Positions 50,814 through 60,804 of a DNA stretch of 64,000 bases are shown here, piece by piece. Position numbers and translations under genes: made by a program. The notes under the pieces were generated by a model that saw only the letters and a list, made by a program, of their open reading frames with translations, searched no databases and was not told the origin of the DNA. Source of the stretch: Pedobacter sp. D749 (GTDB lineage: Bacteria; Bacteroidota; Bacteroidia; Sphingobacteriales; Sphingobacteriaceae); contig NZ_CP079218.1 of NCBI RefSeq assembly GCF_019317285.1, positions 3,286,001-3,350,000 on the forward strand, given 5' to 3'. Position 1 is the first letter of the stretch. Each line of letters opens with the position of its first letter.

Positions 50814-51536
50814 AGAATAAAACGGTTTAAATAAGGTTAGATAGCTTATGCGTTAAACGATTCATAAGATGTTTAACAGCATCCAAATTAGGACTTTTAG
50901 TTTAATAAAAAGGTGAGCTTTGGTAACAATTTAGAAAGGAAATAGAAGATGGAAAATGGAAGATGGAAAATGTAAGAATTAAGATGGGAATGGATGAAAA
51001 AGAATCTGTATCATAAATATAGAATAGTCATCCTGAGGGATAATTTATTTAATAAAAATCAATATTAGAGACGTATAATTGATTTCTTTTGCCATACACC
51101 ACGGTCTTGCCTCGGCTCGCCGCCGCCGAGGGGCTCTTTCTTTTTGGCATTAAAAAGACCAGCGAAGCTAGCTTGAATGCCATTGAAAACATAAAGACAC
51201 ATGAAAAAACAAAAAATGCCGGCTGAAAATTTATTCATTTGTTGTTTATAACTTTCAGTTGCATTCATGAGGGCTTCGCCGTTTTCTTTTAAAGCCAGTT
51301 GTTCGGCCAGAACAGTGCAGCCCGAAAAATTTATTAGGCCGGATTTAAGTAGAACGGGGATACCGTGCTATGGCCTAGCTGGATGGAAATGCGAAATCGG
51401 TTAAAATGCTGATTCGACGATTGTGAAATAATGTCAATGATAACTTGTCGGTTTTTAAGTATCTTAAAAGGCGTTTCGACAGGCTCAACGTGACAAATTC
51501 GATTGAATTACAATTTATGAGACAGTCTCTTATTTA
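50814..51536. other. Gene-free interval
   Basis: About 720 bp. It holds GGAAGATGGAAAATG-type low-complexity phrases (50944-50975), a GGCTCGCCGCCGCCGAGGGG patch (51115-51134) and the phrase AGGCGTTTCGACAGGCTCAA (51470-51489), a common dispersed-repeat motif. A 67-codon minus-strand frame at 51065-51268 is not convincing. Confidence 0.55.
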
Positions 51537-51569
51537 AGACCTATAAGGTTTCAAAAACCTTATAGGTCT
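51537..51569 (-). terminator. Perfect hairpin after valS
   Basis: AGACCTATAAGGTTT, loop CAA, AAACCTTATAGGTCT: 15-bp perfect stem, 13 nt past the valS stop. No T-tract on the minus strand, so it may be a dispersed palindrome or a 3'-end stabiliser instead of a true terminator. Confidence 0.55.
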
Positions 51570-51581
51570 GTGAGATTATTA

Positions 51582-54248
51582 TTAGCCTAAAACCGCTAAA
51601 CTTTCTTCAATAATTTTGATTTTAGCTTCAGCATCGGCTTTTTTATTGCGTTCATTGGCAATAATCTCGGGTTTTGCATTCTGTACAAAACGTTCGTTAC
51701 TCAATTTAGCATCAACCGACTTTAAAAAGCCCTGTAGATAAACTAAATCGGCATTTAAACGTTCGCGTTCTGCTTCTACATCAACGTTTTCGGTTAGTGG
51801 AATAAAGAATTCATCTTTACCGGCCATAAAAGCCGTTGCGCCAACAATTTTATCGTTTACAATCTCCACTTCTGATACATTGGCCAGTTTAAAAACGATG
51901 TTTAACCATTTTTCGTAATCAAGATCAGAATTTACCTTAATGCTTAATGGCAACGCTTCTTTAGGCGAAATCTGCTTCTGGTTCCTTACATTTCTAATTT
52001 CGGCTACCACAGTCTTAATTACCTCTGCATCTTTCAATAATTGCTCATCAAAAGTTCCGCCTTTCGGAAATTCGGCCACAATACAGCAATCCAGTTCCCC
52101 GCGATCGGCAAAGAGGTCATCATGCCATAACTCTTCAGTGATAAAAGGCATATTAGGATGCAATAACTTGATGATATTTTCGAAGAACGCAATAGTTGCT
52201 TTGTAACTCTCCGCATCAATTGGCTGTTGATAAGCAGGTTTAACCATTTCTAAATACCAGGCACAGAAATCATCCCAAACCAGTTTGTAAGTGATTGTTA
52301 ATGCTTCAGACAGTCGGTATTGTTTGAAGTTAGCTTCAATTTCTACCAACGCTTCGTTAAAGCGGTTTTCGAACCAGGATATGGCCTGAGTATTAGGGTT
52401 AACCAGTTTTTCGTCAACTTCCCATCCTTTTACCAAACGGAAAGCATTCCAGATTTTGCTGGCGAAATTACGTCCCTGTTCACAGTAGCTTTCATCGAAC
52501 ATTAAATCGTTCCCAGCTGGTGACGACATTAACATCCCCACACGAACGGCATCAGCACCATATTTTTCAATTAATCCGATGGGATCAGGTGAGTTACCCA
52601 GCGATTTAGACATTTTACGGCCTAATTTATCGCGCACAATCCCTGTTAAATACACATTGGTAAATGGTTTTTTGCCCATAAACTCATGTCCGGCCATAAT
52701 CATACGGGCTACCCAGAAAAATAAGATTTCAGGTGCGGTAACCAGATCATTGGTTGGGTAATAATAGTTGATGTCTTTATTTTCAGGATTTTTAAATCCA
52801 TCGAAAACTGAAATCGGCCATAACCATGATGAGAACCAGGTATCCATCACATCATCATCCTGCCTTAAAAATGGCTCTAACTGATGTTTGAATCCAGCTT
52901 TTTCCGTTTCTGAGCAGCTTTCATCTAAATGTTTTTTCTTCCAGAATTCTTCTAATGCTTCATCTTTGGTTTTGGCAACTACCCAATTTCCTTTATCATC
53001 GTACCAGGCCGGGATTCTTTGCCCCCACCATAACTGACGACTAATGTTCCAATCGCGAACATTTTCCATCCAGTGGCGGTAGGTATTTTCAAATTTATTG
53101 GGAATCAGGTTTACTTCGCCATTCAAAACATCATCCAAAGCTGGCTGCGCCATCTCTTTCATCTTCACAAACCATTGCATCGAAAGTTTTGGTTCGATAG
53201 CAGCATCGGTACGCTCAGAAAAACCAACCTGCGATTTATAATCCTCCACTTTTTCTAAATGCCCAGCCTCTTCCAGCATTTTGGCGATTTTTTTACGCGC
53301 AACAAATCTGTCTTCGCCCACTAAAATAACAGCCAGTTCATTTAAAGTTCCATCATCATTTAAGATATCTGTAACTGGCAAATTGTGTTTTACACCCAGT
53401 TCATAATCATTTAAATCGTGTGCCGGTGTAACTTTTAAGCAACCTGTACCAAATTCGATATCTACATATTCATCCTCAATAACCGGAATTTCGTGGTTAA
53501 CCAGAGGCACGAAAACTTTTTTACCTTTTAAGTGCGTAAAACGCTCATCGTTCGGATTGATACAGATCGCCGCATCGGCCATAATCGTTTCCGGACGCGT
53601 AGTCGCTATGGTTAAGAACTGATCGTCCGTTCCCGAAATCAGGTATTTAATGTAATAGAGTTTCTGGTTTACTTCCTTACGGATCACTTCTTCATCAGAA
53701 ACGGCCGTTTTACCAGCCGGATCCCAGTTAACCATACGGATACCCCGGTAAATCCACCCTTTTTTGTAGAGATGAATAAACGAATCAATAACTGCTTCAG
53801 AAAGATCTTCTTCCATGGTAAAGCGGGTACGGTCCCAATCGCAGCTTGCGCCCAATTTTTTTAGCTGTTCTAAAATTATACCACCGTATTTCTCTTTCCA
53901 CTCCCAGGCGTATTTCAGAAATTCCTCACGAGAGAGATCTTTTTTATTGATTCCCTGTTCTTTTAACATCGCCACAACTTTTGCTTCGGTTGCAATAGAG
54001 GCATGATCAGTTCCCGGTACCCAACAAGCATTTTTACCTTGCATGCGGGCTTTACGGATCAATACATCCTGAATGGTATTATTGAGCATGTGCCCCATGT
54101 GCAGTACACCTGTGACGTTTGGCGGCGGAATTACGATGGTGTAAGGTTCGCGTTCATCGGGTTCTGAATGAAAAAACTTTTTAGATAGCCAATAGCTATA
54201 CCATTTATCTTCTGTTTCTGCAGGATTGTACTTGGTGGATATGCTCAT
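51582..54248 (-). CDS. valS: Valyl-tRNA synthetase
   Basis: An 888-residue class I synthetase charging tRNA-Val. HIGH motif as HMGH at residues 50-53 (PPPNVTGVLHMGHMLN), KMSKS at about 548 (GRKMSKSLGNSPDP), the CP1 editing domain (TTRPETIMADAAICINP ... GTGCLKVTPAHD), and a C-terminal coiled-coil arm (ERERLNADLVYLQGFLKSVD). Normal length, single gene. Essential. Confidence 0.97.
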   Translation of the reverse strand: MSISTKYNPAETEDKWYSYWLSKKFFHSEPDEREPYTIVIPPPNVTGVLHMGHMLNNTIQDVLIRKARMQGKNACWVPGTDHASIATEAKVVAMLKEQGINKKDLSREEFLKYAWEWKEKYGGIILEQLKKLGASCDWDRTRFTMEEDLSEAVIDSFIHLYKKGWIYRGIRMVNWDPAGKTAVSDEEVIRKEVNQKLYYIKYLISGTDDQFLTIATTRPETIMADAAICINPNDERFTHLKGKKVFVPLVNHEIPVIEDEYVDIEFGTGCLKVTPAHDLNDYELGVKHNLPVTDILNDDGTLNELAVILVGEDRFVARKKIAKMLEEAGHLEKVEDYKSQVGFSERTDAAIEPKLSMQWFVKMKEMAQPALDDVLNGEVNLIPNKFENTYRHWMENVRDWNISRQLWWGQRIPAWYDDKGNWVVAKTKDEALEEFWKKKHLDESCSETEKAGFKHQLEPFLRQDDDVMDTWFSSWLWPISVFDGFKNPENKDINYYYPTNDLVTAPEILFFWVARMIMAGHEFMGKKPFTNVYLTGIVRDKLGRKMSKSLGNSPDPIGLIEKYGADAVRVGMLMSSPAGNDLMFDESYCEQGRNFASKIWNAFRLVKGWEVDEKLVNPNTQAISWFENRFNEALVEIEANFKQYRLSEALTITYKLVWDDFCAWYLEMVKPAYQQPIDAESYKATIAFFENIIKLLHPNMPFITEELWHDDLFADRGELDCCIVAEFPKGGTFDEQLLKDAEVIKTVVAEIRNVRNQKQISPKEALPLSIKVNSDLDYEKWLNIVFKLANVSEVEIVNDKIVGATAFMAGKDEFFIPLTENVDVEAERERLNADLVYLQGFLKSVDAKLSNERFVQNAKPEIIANERNKKADAEAKIKIIEESLAVLG

Positions 54249-54479
54249 GAATGTATTAAAAATTCAAAAATAGCTAATTAAGCTGAAAGACCAAAGCCAA
54301 GCAAGTGGAAAGCTGAAAGACTAAAGCAGGTAAACTTCAGATAGGTATACATAGAAGATAAGCGTGTTAGTTTTTAGAAAAGCAGGTGCGTATTTTGATT
54401 TAGCCCTGCTTTGCATACAAGTCATCTTCTGACGAAAAATCCTTTCATGTAGCCACAACTAATTATGACATTCTTCTGC

Positions 54480-54815
54480 CGCTCTATGCCGCGGTGGCAG
54501 GGTACTTTGGAGCGCCAAAGTACCCAAAGCGCTTTGTCAATCCAGCAATGAGCCTTTTGCACAATCCCATGCGCATCAAAAAAACAGTGGGCACTTCGTT
54601 TTGTGTTCAATTTTTTTTTAAAATCAAATCATCGTTTATGAACACAAAACCACTGCGTTTCAGGTTTGTTAATGCCAAATTATCTGAACTGCAACTGTTT
54701 TTTTGATTTCCCCGGCTCTTGGGATTGACAGCGTCCTTGGTTAAAATCCGTGCTTTATTAAAGTTGCTTAGCAAAATGCCTAAACTATCCTCAAAAAAGA
54801 TGTGCCAATACGGTA
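54480..54815. repeat. Nested-hairpin dispersed element, copy 3 (inverted)
   Basis: Reverse-orientation relative of the MITE at 37797-38385. Pairing blocks: GTCAATCC (54536) / GGATTGAC (54722), ATCAAAAAAACAG (54575) / CTGTTTTTTTGAT (54695), and the inner TTTGTGTTC / GAACACAAA. It ends near CTCAAAAAAGATGTGCCA, a worn form of the MITE end. It fills most of the gap 54249-54911; the rest has no gene. Confidence 0.75.
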
Positions 54816-54911
54816 GAATGAAAAATCGGGATTGCAGGCTTTACACGTCAATCAGGTTTAGAAAAGTTGGTTCGTGCAAAACAAGAACGATAATGAAGTT
54901 TTATTAAACGA

Positions 54912-55547
54912 TTACTCTACGTCATCAAAAACATCATCCAAAGCCAGTTCAAAACCAGGCAATACGGTTGACGTAATTTTTTCGCTTAAGGTGAATATTT
55001 TAGAGGGTTGGAATTTACCCATCTCATTTAGGGTATATATCAAAATGCTTTGATCACTTTGGCTCACCACCCAATATTCTTTAACACCAAACTCTTCATA
55101 AACCTTATACTTATTTAGCAGCTCCATTTTGGTATTTCCCGGCGATAAAATTTCGATTACCAGATCAGGTGCGCCGATACAGCCGCGGGCATCGAGTTTG
55201 CTTTTATCGCAGATTACGCAGATATCAGGTTGGAGAACAGTAAATACATCTTTATCAGCTTTGCTTTCCTTTGGAAAACGGACATCAAAAGGCGCCGCAT
55301 AAACCTTACAGGGTTTACCTTTTAAAAAATTAATTATTGGATTTAACAAATTAATAGAAACACCTTGGTGCACCCTTGATGGCGCAGGACTCATTTTAAA
55401 TATTTTGCCTGCAATCAACTCTACCCTTTCAGGGAAAAGCCAGTTTAAATAGTTAGAATAGCTATAAGTTAACGATGCATCAAGTTCATTGAACTGCCTG
55501 ACAGGCTCATCATCGTTTAAAACAGGATATGGAACAGGTTTAGACAT
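54912..55547 (-). CDS. Uma2-family protein (PD-(D/E)XK nuclease-like), copy 1
   Basis: 211 residues of the Uma2/DUF820 family, a restriction-endonuclease-like fold. Core pattern: VELIAGKIFKMSPAPSRVHQ, then PDICVICDKSKLDARGCIGA, PDLVIEILSPGNTKMELLNK, YKVYEEFGVKEYWVV. The Asp...Glu-x-Leu/Lys core is present, but enzymatic activity has rarely been shown for Uma2. 88-95% identical by eye to the next gene except for about 25 residues after RVHQ. Confidence 0.82.
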   Translation of the reverse strand: MSKPVPYPVLNDDEPVRQFNELDASLTYSYSNYLNWLFPERVELIAGKIFKMSPAPSRVHQGVSINLLNPIINFLKGKPCKVYAAPFDVRFPKESKADKDVFTVLQPDICVICDKSKLDARGCIGAPDLVIEILSPGNTKMELLNKYKVYEEFGVKEYWVVSQSDQSILIYTLNEMGKFQPSKIFTLSEKITSTVLPGFELALDDVFDDVE

Positions 55548-55552
55548 AGCCT

Positions 55553-55573
55553 AAGATACTAAAAAAAATAGTA
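55553..55573 (-). promoter_or_regulatory. Inverted repeat upstream of Uma2 copy 1
   Basis: TACTA (55557-55561), A-run, TAGTA (55569-55573), directly upstream of the start at 55547. Same type of palindrome as before Uma2 copy 2 and before the LigT-like gene. Confidence 0.4.
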
Positions 55574-55595
55574 ATCTGAAAAATATTTATGGATT

Positions 55596-56228
55596 TTATA
55601 AATCCTTAAAAACATCATCTAATGCCAGTTCAAAACCTGGTAATACAGTTGACGTAATTTTTTCGCTTAAGGTGAATATTTTAGAGGGTTGGAATTTCCC
55701 CATCTCGTTTAGGGTATATATCAAAATGCTTTGATCACTCTGGCTCACCACCCAATATTCTTTAACACCAAATTCTTCGTAAACACGGTACTTATTAAGC
55801 AGTTCCATTTTGGTATTTCCTGGTGATAAAATTTCGATTACCAGATCAGGCGCGCCGATACAGCCACGAGCATCAAGTTTGCTTTTATCGCAGATTACGC
55901 AGATATCCGGTTGTAGTACGGTATATACATCCTTATCAGCCTTGCTCTCTTTGGGAAAGCGAACATCAAACGGGGCCGGATAAACCTTACATGGTTTACC
56001 CTCTAAGAAATTACCAATTTTCAAGAAAATATTACCAGCCACTTCCTGATGCACTCTTGATGGCGCAGGACTCATCTTAAAGATTTTACCTTTAATCAGT
56101 TCTACTCTTTCGGGAAAAAGCCAGTTTAAATAGTTTGAATAACTATAAGTTAACGATGCGTCAAGTTCATTGAACTGCCTTACAGGTTCATCATCGTTTA
56201 AAACAGGATATGGAACAGGTTCAGACAT
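55596..56228 (-). CDS. Uma2-family protein (PD-(D/E)XK nuclease-like), copy 2
   Basis: 210 residues from the ATG at 56228 (MSEPVPYPVLNDDEP); an in-frame TTG lies two codons upstream. A tandem duplicate of the preceding gene. It differs mainly in residues ~68-90 (VHQEVAGNIFLKIGNFLEGK here; VHQGVSINLLNPIINFLKGK in copy 1) and at the C-terminus (DDVFKDL against DDVFDDVE). The local divergence in an otherwise near-identical pair suggests gene conversion or selection on that segment. Confidence 0.82.
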   Translation of the reverse strand: MSEPVPYPVLNDDEPVRQFNELDASLTYSYSNYLNWLFPERVELIKGKIFKMSPAPSRVHQEVAGNIFLKIGNFLEGKPCKVYPAPFDVRFPKESKADKDVYTVLQPDICVICDKSKLDARGCIGAPDLVIEILSPGNTKMELLNKYRVYEEFGVKEYWVVSQSDQSILIYTLNEMGKFQPSKIFTLSEKITSTVLPGFELALDDVFKDL

Positions 56229-56231
56229 AAT

Positions 56232-56254
56232 CAAATATACTAATTTTTATAGTA
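56232..56254 (-). promoter_or_regulatory. -7 element and inverted repeat of Uma2 copy 2
   Basis: On the minus strand TACTA (56250-56254 reversed) ... TAGTA and then TATATTTG (56239-56232), a TAnnTTTG match four bases before the ATG. The block ACTAT-A5-TTAGTATATTTGATT is strikingly like ACTAA-T5-TTAGTAAATTTGATT before the LigT-like gene. Confidence 0.5.
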
Positions 56255-56367
56255 ATCTGACTTTCTATTTTTCAACATATCTTAATACCATTAAGAAATT
56301 AAGGACATTAAGTTTTAGGCAATTACTTAACTATTTTAATTTTCTTAATGGTAGAAGTATAAATTTA

Positions 56368-58350
56368 CTAAAACTTCATCTTCTGAATTCTCACCGCATT
56401 TAAAATCGCCAGAAGTGCCACACCAACATCAGCAAAAACCGCCTCCCACATGGTTGCTATTCCTCCTGCCCCTAAAATTAAGACAATTGCTTTTACCGCA
56501 AATGCCAATACAATATTCTGGATGACTACATTTTTGGTTGCCTTACCTATTTTAACCGCGGTTGCAATTTTAGAAGGCTGATCGGTTTGAATCACTACAT
56601 CGGCTGTTTCGATCGCAGCATCGCTACCCATTGCGCCCATGGCAATACCAATATCGCTGATCGCCAATACTGGTGTATCGTTAATTCCATCTCCCACAAA
56701 GGCCACCACCTTACTTTTGTCGCTTTTAATTGCTTCAAGTCTGGCAACTTTATCTTCAGGTAATAAATCCCCAAAATAAGTATCAATTCCTAAACTCAAG
56801 GCTACTTTTTTAACAATTGAGGTTTTATCACCGCTTAACATCACAACCTGTTTTATTCCGTTTTCGTAGAGCTGTTTAATGGCATCGGCAGCATCTTCTT
56901 TTATTTCATCGGCAATTAGAACATAACCAACATATTTCTGGTCGATAGCAACAACAACTATACTTTCTTCTATCGACGCAATTTTAGGCTCAAAATCAAT
57001 ATTAAATTTCTCCAAAAGTTTAACATTACCTGCTAAAACCTCTTTACCATTAACCAGCCCCTTCAAGCCCATTCCAGCAATTTCCTCAATGTTTTCGGCA
57101 GGATGAATTTCTTTTTCACCAGCATATTCTACAATGGCTTTAGCAATTGGATGAGTCGATTTGGCTTCAACAGCCGTTAATAAATTCAAAAATTCTGCTT
57201 CATCAATACTGCTTTCTACTTTTTGAACATTGAAAACACCTTTTGTTAAGGTTCCGGTTTTATCCATCACAACCGTATTCAGTTTGGTAATCAGATCAAG
57301 GAAATTAGAGCCTTTAAAAAGAATACCATTTGCAGATGCCGCACCGATTCCGCCAAAATAACCCAATGGAATAGAAATGACCAGCGCACATGGACAAGAT
57401 ATAACCAGGAAAACCAGCGAACGATACAACCAGGTTTGGAAATGATATTCGTTTCCTAAAACCAAAATTGGGATAGTAACCAGCGCGAGGGCTAAAAAGA
57501 AAACAATCGGGGTATATATTTTCGCGAACTTGCGAATAAAAAGTTCGGTCTTGGCTTTGCGGGTAGTGGCATTTTGAACCATTTCCAAAATGCGGGATAA
57601 TGCACTATCGGCAAAAGCTTTGGTCACTTTAACTTCGATTACTTTATCCAAATTAAGCATCCCTGCCAAGATCGATTCGCCCTTATTAATTGTACGCGGT
57701 TTGCTCTCGCCAGTTAAAGCAGCAGTATTAAAACTGCTTTTATCACTTATCAATTCTCCATCTAAAGGGATTTTCTCTCCAGCCTTTACTTGTATGGTTT
57801 CGCCAATTTCTACCATTTCAGGATTAATGTCTTCGTATTTTCCGTTGCGCAATACATGTGCTACATCTGCACGAACATCAAGTAATGCTTTAATATTCCT
57901 TTTGGCACGGTTTACCGCAGCCATTTGAAACAACTCGCCAATGGTGTAAAAAAGCATTACCGTTACGCCCTCAGGATATTCTCCAATGGCAAAAGCACCA
58001 ATGGTAGCGATAGACATTAAAGAAAACTCGGTAAAGAAATCTTTGGCTTTAAAAGTTTCCCAAACCTCGCGTAAAACCGGAATGCCAACAGGTAAATAAG
58101 CCACGATATACCAATAAGGGCGAATGACCTGAAATGCCGGAACATTAAAAAGATTATCGAACGCAATTCCAATCAGCAACATAACCAACGTTACGATGGC
58201 TGGCAAATACGTTTTAAAGGCTGATGGATCTCCACCATGGTCGTGGTCATGTTCGTCGCCTTCTTCATGTGCATGATCATGGCTATGTTTTGGTTCGGAA
58301 TGCGCTTTACTACTGCAACAGCTATCTTCTTTATCGTGTGAGTGACTCAT
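56368..58350 (-). CDS. Zn/Cd/Pb-type P1B ATPase
   Basis: A 660-residue heavy-metal exporting P-type ATPase of the inner membrane. The N-terminus is a His/Cys-rich metal sink (MSHSHDKEDSCCSSKAHSEP and more His/Asp pairs), without an HMA domain. The membrane core carries the CPC motif (SCPCALVISIP, near residue 319), diagnostic for P1B. Phosphorylation site DKTGTLTKG near 362, SERF-type HP loop KSTHPIAKAI, and hinge VGDGINDTPVLA near 552. The last helix lacks the usual Lys/Asp context I could verify, so the metal (Zn, Cd or Pb) is inferred from CPC plus the His-rich tail. No regulator is adjacent. Confidence 0.88.
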   Translation of the reverse strand: MSHSHDKEDSCCSSKAHSEPKHSHDHAHEEGDEHDHDHGGDPSAFKTYLPAIVTLVMLLIGIAFDNLFNVPAFQVIRPYWYIVAYLPVGIPVLREVWETFKAKDFFTEFSLMSIATIGAFAIGEYPEGVTVMLFYTIGELFQMAAVNRAKRNIKALLDVRADVAHVLRNGKYEDINPEMVEIGETIQVKAGEKIPLDGELISDKSSFNTAALTGESKPRTINKGESILAGMLNLDKVIEVKVTKAFADSALSRILEMVQNATTRKAKTELFIRKFAKIYTPIVFFLALALVTIPILVLGNEYHFQTWLYRSLVFLVISCPCALVISIPLGYFGGIGAASANGILFKGSNFLDLITKLNTVVMDKTGTLTKGVFNVQKVESSIDEAEFLNLLTAVEAKSTHPIAKAIVEYAGEKEIHPAENIEEIAGMGLKGLVNGKEVLAGNVKLLEKFNIDFEPKIASIEESIVVVAIDQKYVGYVLIADEIKEDAADAIKQLYENGIKQVVMLSGDKTSIVKKVALSLGIDTYFGDLLPEDKVARLEAIKSDKSKVVAFVGDGINDTPVLAISDIGIAMGAMGSDAAIETADVVIQTDQPSKIATAVKIGKATKNVVIQNIVLAFAVKAIVLILGAGGIATMWEAVFADVGVALLAILNAVRIQKMKF

Positions 58351-58697
58351 TATATCTATAGTATGCTAAACATCATTTTTATTGTTAACGATAAAACCTT
58401 GCGGGTTTAGATAACCGTTTTCAAATTTATGGAAAATAAAATGTTTTATCCCGAATCATTCTTAATAGCAATAATTTTTACAAGCGCACAATAAATTTTG
58501 TTAAAAAATGTTAATAGTGGTATAAAAGATTTAAAATCATGAAATCTATTAAAATTTCTTTTTCAGCATCAGAACTTATCAGGAGGCTTGGCTTAGCAAA
58601 AATATACTACTGGTTTAACAAGTAATATTCTTAATATATAACACCAGTATTAATTAGTATTTCATAAATTTCGCATCATTATTAACTTATTAAGCGA
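58351..58697. other. Gene-free interval
   Basis: 347 bp upstream of two divergent genes, so it should hold both promoters, but no full TTG-N19-TAnnTTTG match was found. A 28-codon frame at 58540-58626 (MKSIKISFSASELIRRLGLA...) is too short to call. Confidence 0.45.
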
Positions 58698-60731
58698 ATG
58701 AAATACCAAAATTTGAAAAGATATTTTGCAGCGCTAGGTATAGTCGCCGCCGGATTTTCTGCAAATGCACAAACCAAAAAATTTATCGACCCTGCCAACA
58801 TGGATCTTTCCGTTAAACCAGGCGACGATTTCTACACCTACGCAAGTGGTACGTGGATAAAAAACAATCCAGTTCCTGCTAAAGAAACGCGTTGGGGTTC
58901 ATTTAATGAGCTTCGCGATTTCAACATCAACGCTGTTAAATCTTTAGTGGAAGATGCAGCAGCCGACAAATCTGCTCCTGCAGGTTCGGTTAAGCGTAGA
59001 GTGGGCGATTTTTATACCGCTGCTATGGATAGTGCAACCATTGAAAAATTAGGTTACACACCAATAAAAGCCGATTTAGCGAAAATTAAGCAAATTAAAA
59101 ATATTCAGGGTGTATTGGATCAGGTGGCTTACATGCGCACCAATGGTTTGGGTGGCGGAATGTTTGGCCTTGGTGTTGGCCAGGACCGCAAGAATGTAAA
59201 CAAATATATGGTGAATATTAGTCAGGGAGGCACAACACTTCCCGATCGCGATTATTACCTGAAAGATGATACACGCAGTGTTAAAATCCGCGATGCTTAC
59301 AATACTTATATGGTTACTTTATTTACCTTAACAGGAAGTACACCTGAAGAAGCAAAACAAAAAGCAGCAACTGTTTATAAAATTGAAAAGCAATTCGCCG
59401 AAGCGCAGATGAGCCGTTTAGAAATGCGTGATCCTTACGCAACCTATAACAAGCTTACCGTTGCCGAACTGAACAAAAAAACGCCAGATATTAACTGGAC
59501 AACCTATTTGCCTAAATTCAAAATCAAAAATCAAGATACTGTTCTGGTTTCTTCGCCTAAATTTATGGTAAGCCTTGATGGAATGTTAAAATCGGTTCCG
59601 GTTAGCGATTGGCAAACTTACCTGGAGTGGAACATTTTAAAAGGTTCGGCTTCCAGTTTAAGTTCGCCATTTGTGAAGGCAAGTTTCGCTTTTACACAGG
59701 CTCAAACAGGTCAGAAAGTACAAACACCGCGTTGGCAACGCATGTCATCTTTAACTGATGGCACTATCGGCGAATTATTAGGTCAGCTCTACGTTGCCAA
59801 ATATTTTAAGCCAGAAGCAAAAGAACGCATGAACGAGATGATTGTGAACTTGCGTAAAGCATTCGAAATTAGAATTAATGGTTTGGAGTGGATGAGCCCT
59901 GAAACCAAGCAAAAGGCATTAGCTAAATTACATGCCTTTACACCAAAAGTGGGTTATCCGGAAAAATGGAAAAACTACGATGGTTTAGTGATTAATAAGG
60001 ATACTTATTTCCAAAACTTACGCAATGCAAGTGTTTGGGGCTATAAAGAAATGGTTGATCAGTTAGGTAAACCTGTGGATCGCAAACGTTTTGGCATGAC
60101 ACCCCCAACGGTTAATGCTTACTATAGCCCTACACTGAACGAAATTGTTTTCCCTGCTGGTATTTTACAGTTCCCTTTCTTTGATCCAAATGCCGATGAT
60201 GCTGTAAATTACGGTGGTATAGGTGCGGTAATTGGTCACGAAATGAGCCATGGTTTTGATGACAGCGGAAGTCAATATGATGCTGCCGGTAACTTAAAAA
60301 ACTGGTGGACTGCTGAAGACAAAGCTAAATTTGACGCAAAAACAAAGGCTTTAGGCGAGCAGTTTGATGCTTATACCGTATTAGATACCATTCATGTAAT
60401 TGGTAAGTTAACCATGGGCGAAAACATTGGCGATTTAGGAGGTTTAAATGCCGCTTATACTGCGTTCAAAATGACCAAACAAGGTCAAAGCAATGAGAAA
60501 ATTGATGGTTTTACACCAGATCAGCGTTTCTTCCTGGCCTGGGCACAAGTATGGAGAGGTAATATTTTACCCGAAAGTGCTGCTCAGCTAATTAAAACAG
60601 ATCCGCATTCTCCAGGTCCCTACCGTACCATTGGTGCACCTGTAAATATGGACGCATGGTATAATGCTTTTGATGTTAAACCTGGCGATAAATTATATAA
60701 AAAACCAGAAGACAGAATTAGAATGTGGTAG
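58698..60731 (+). CDS. M13-family zinc metallopeptidase (neprilysin/PepO type)
   Basis: A 677-residue exported peptidase with signal peptide MKYQNLKRYFAALGIVAAGF (to SANAQ). Zinc motif HEMSH near residue 514 (VIGHEMSHGFDDSGSQYDA) and the third ligand Glu near 575 in GENIGDLGGLNAAY. NAYYSPTLNEIVFPAGILQF is the substrate-binding NAYY motif, and the C-terminus ends in RIRMW, as in the family. It degrades peptides of up to about 40 residues in the periplasm or outside. Length typical. Closed by a terminator 75 bp downstream. Confidence 0.93.
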   Translation: MKYQNLKRYFAALGIVAAGFSANAQTKKFIDPANMDLSVKPGDDFYTYASGTWIKNNPVPAKETRWGSFNELRDFNINAVKSLVEDAAADKSAPAGSVKRRVGDFYTAAMDSATIEKLGYTPIKADLAKIKQIKNIQGVLDQVAYMRTNGLGGGMFGLGVGQDRKNVNKYMVNISQGGTTLPDRDYYLKDDTRSVKIRDAYNTYMVTLFTLTGSTPEEAKQKAATVYKIEKQFAEAQMSRLEMRDPYATYNKLTVAELNKKTPDINWTTYLPKFKIKNQDTVLVSSPKFMVSLDGMLKSVPVSDWQTYLEWNILKGSASSLSSPFVKASFAFTQAQTGQKVQTPRWQRMSSLTDGTIGELLGQLYVAKYFKPEAKERMNEMIVNLRKAFEIRINGLEWMSPETKQKALAKLHAFTPKVGYPEKWKNYDGLVINKDTYFQNLRNASVWGYKEMVDQLGKPVDRKRFGMTPPTVNAYYSPTLNEIVFPAGILQFPFFDPNADDAVNYGGIGAVIGHEMSHGFDDSGSQYDAAGNLKNWWTAEDKAKFDAKTKALGEQFDAYTVLDTIHVIGKLTMGENIGDLGGLNAAYTAFKMTKQGQSNEKIDGFTPDQRFFLAWAQVWRGNILPESAAQLIKTDPHSPGPYRTIGAPVNMDAWYNAFDVKPGDKLYKKPEDRIRMW

Positions 60732-60804
60732 TTTTGAGGTTGAGGGCTGGAAGGTTTTTTCCACTCGACAGCTAAATGAATTATTTTATCATCCCTATAT
60801 TAGA

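Noticed and set aside
51065..51268. 67-codon minus-strand frame downstream of the dehydrogenase cluster
   Set aside because: Low-complexity, no upstream signals, and part of it covers a GC-rich repeat patch.
58540..58626. 28-codon frame before the M13 peptidase
   Set aside because: Too short, with no start signal or recognised similarity, although it looks mildly amphipathic.
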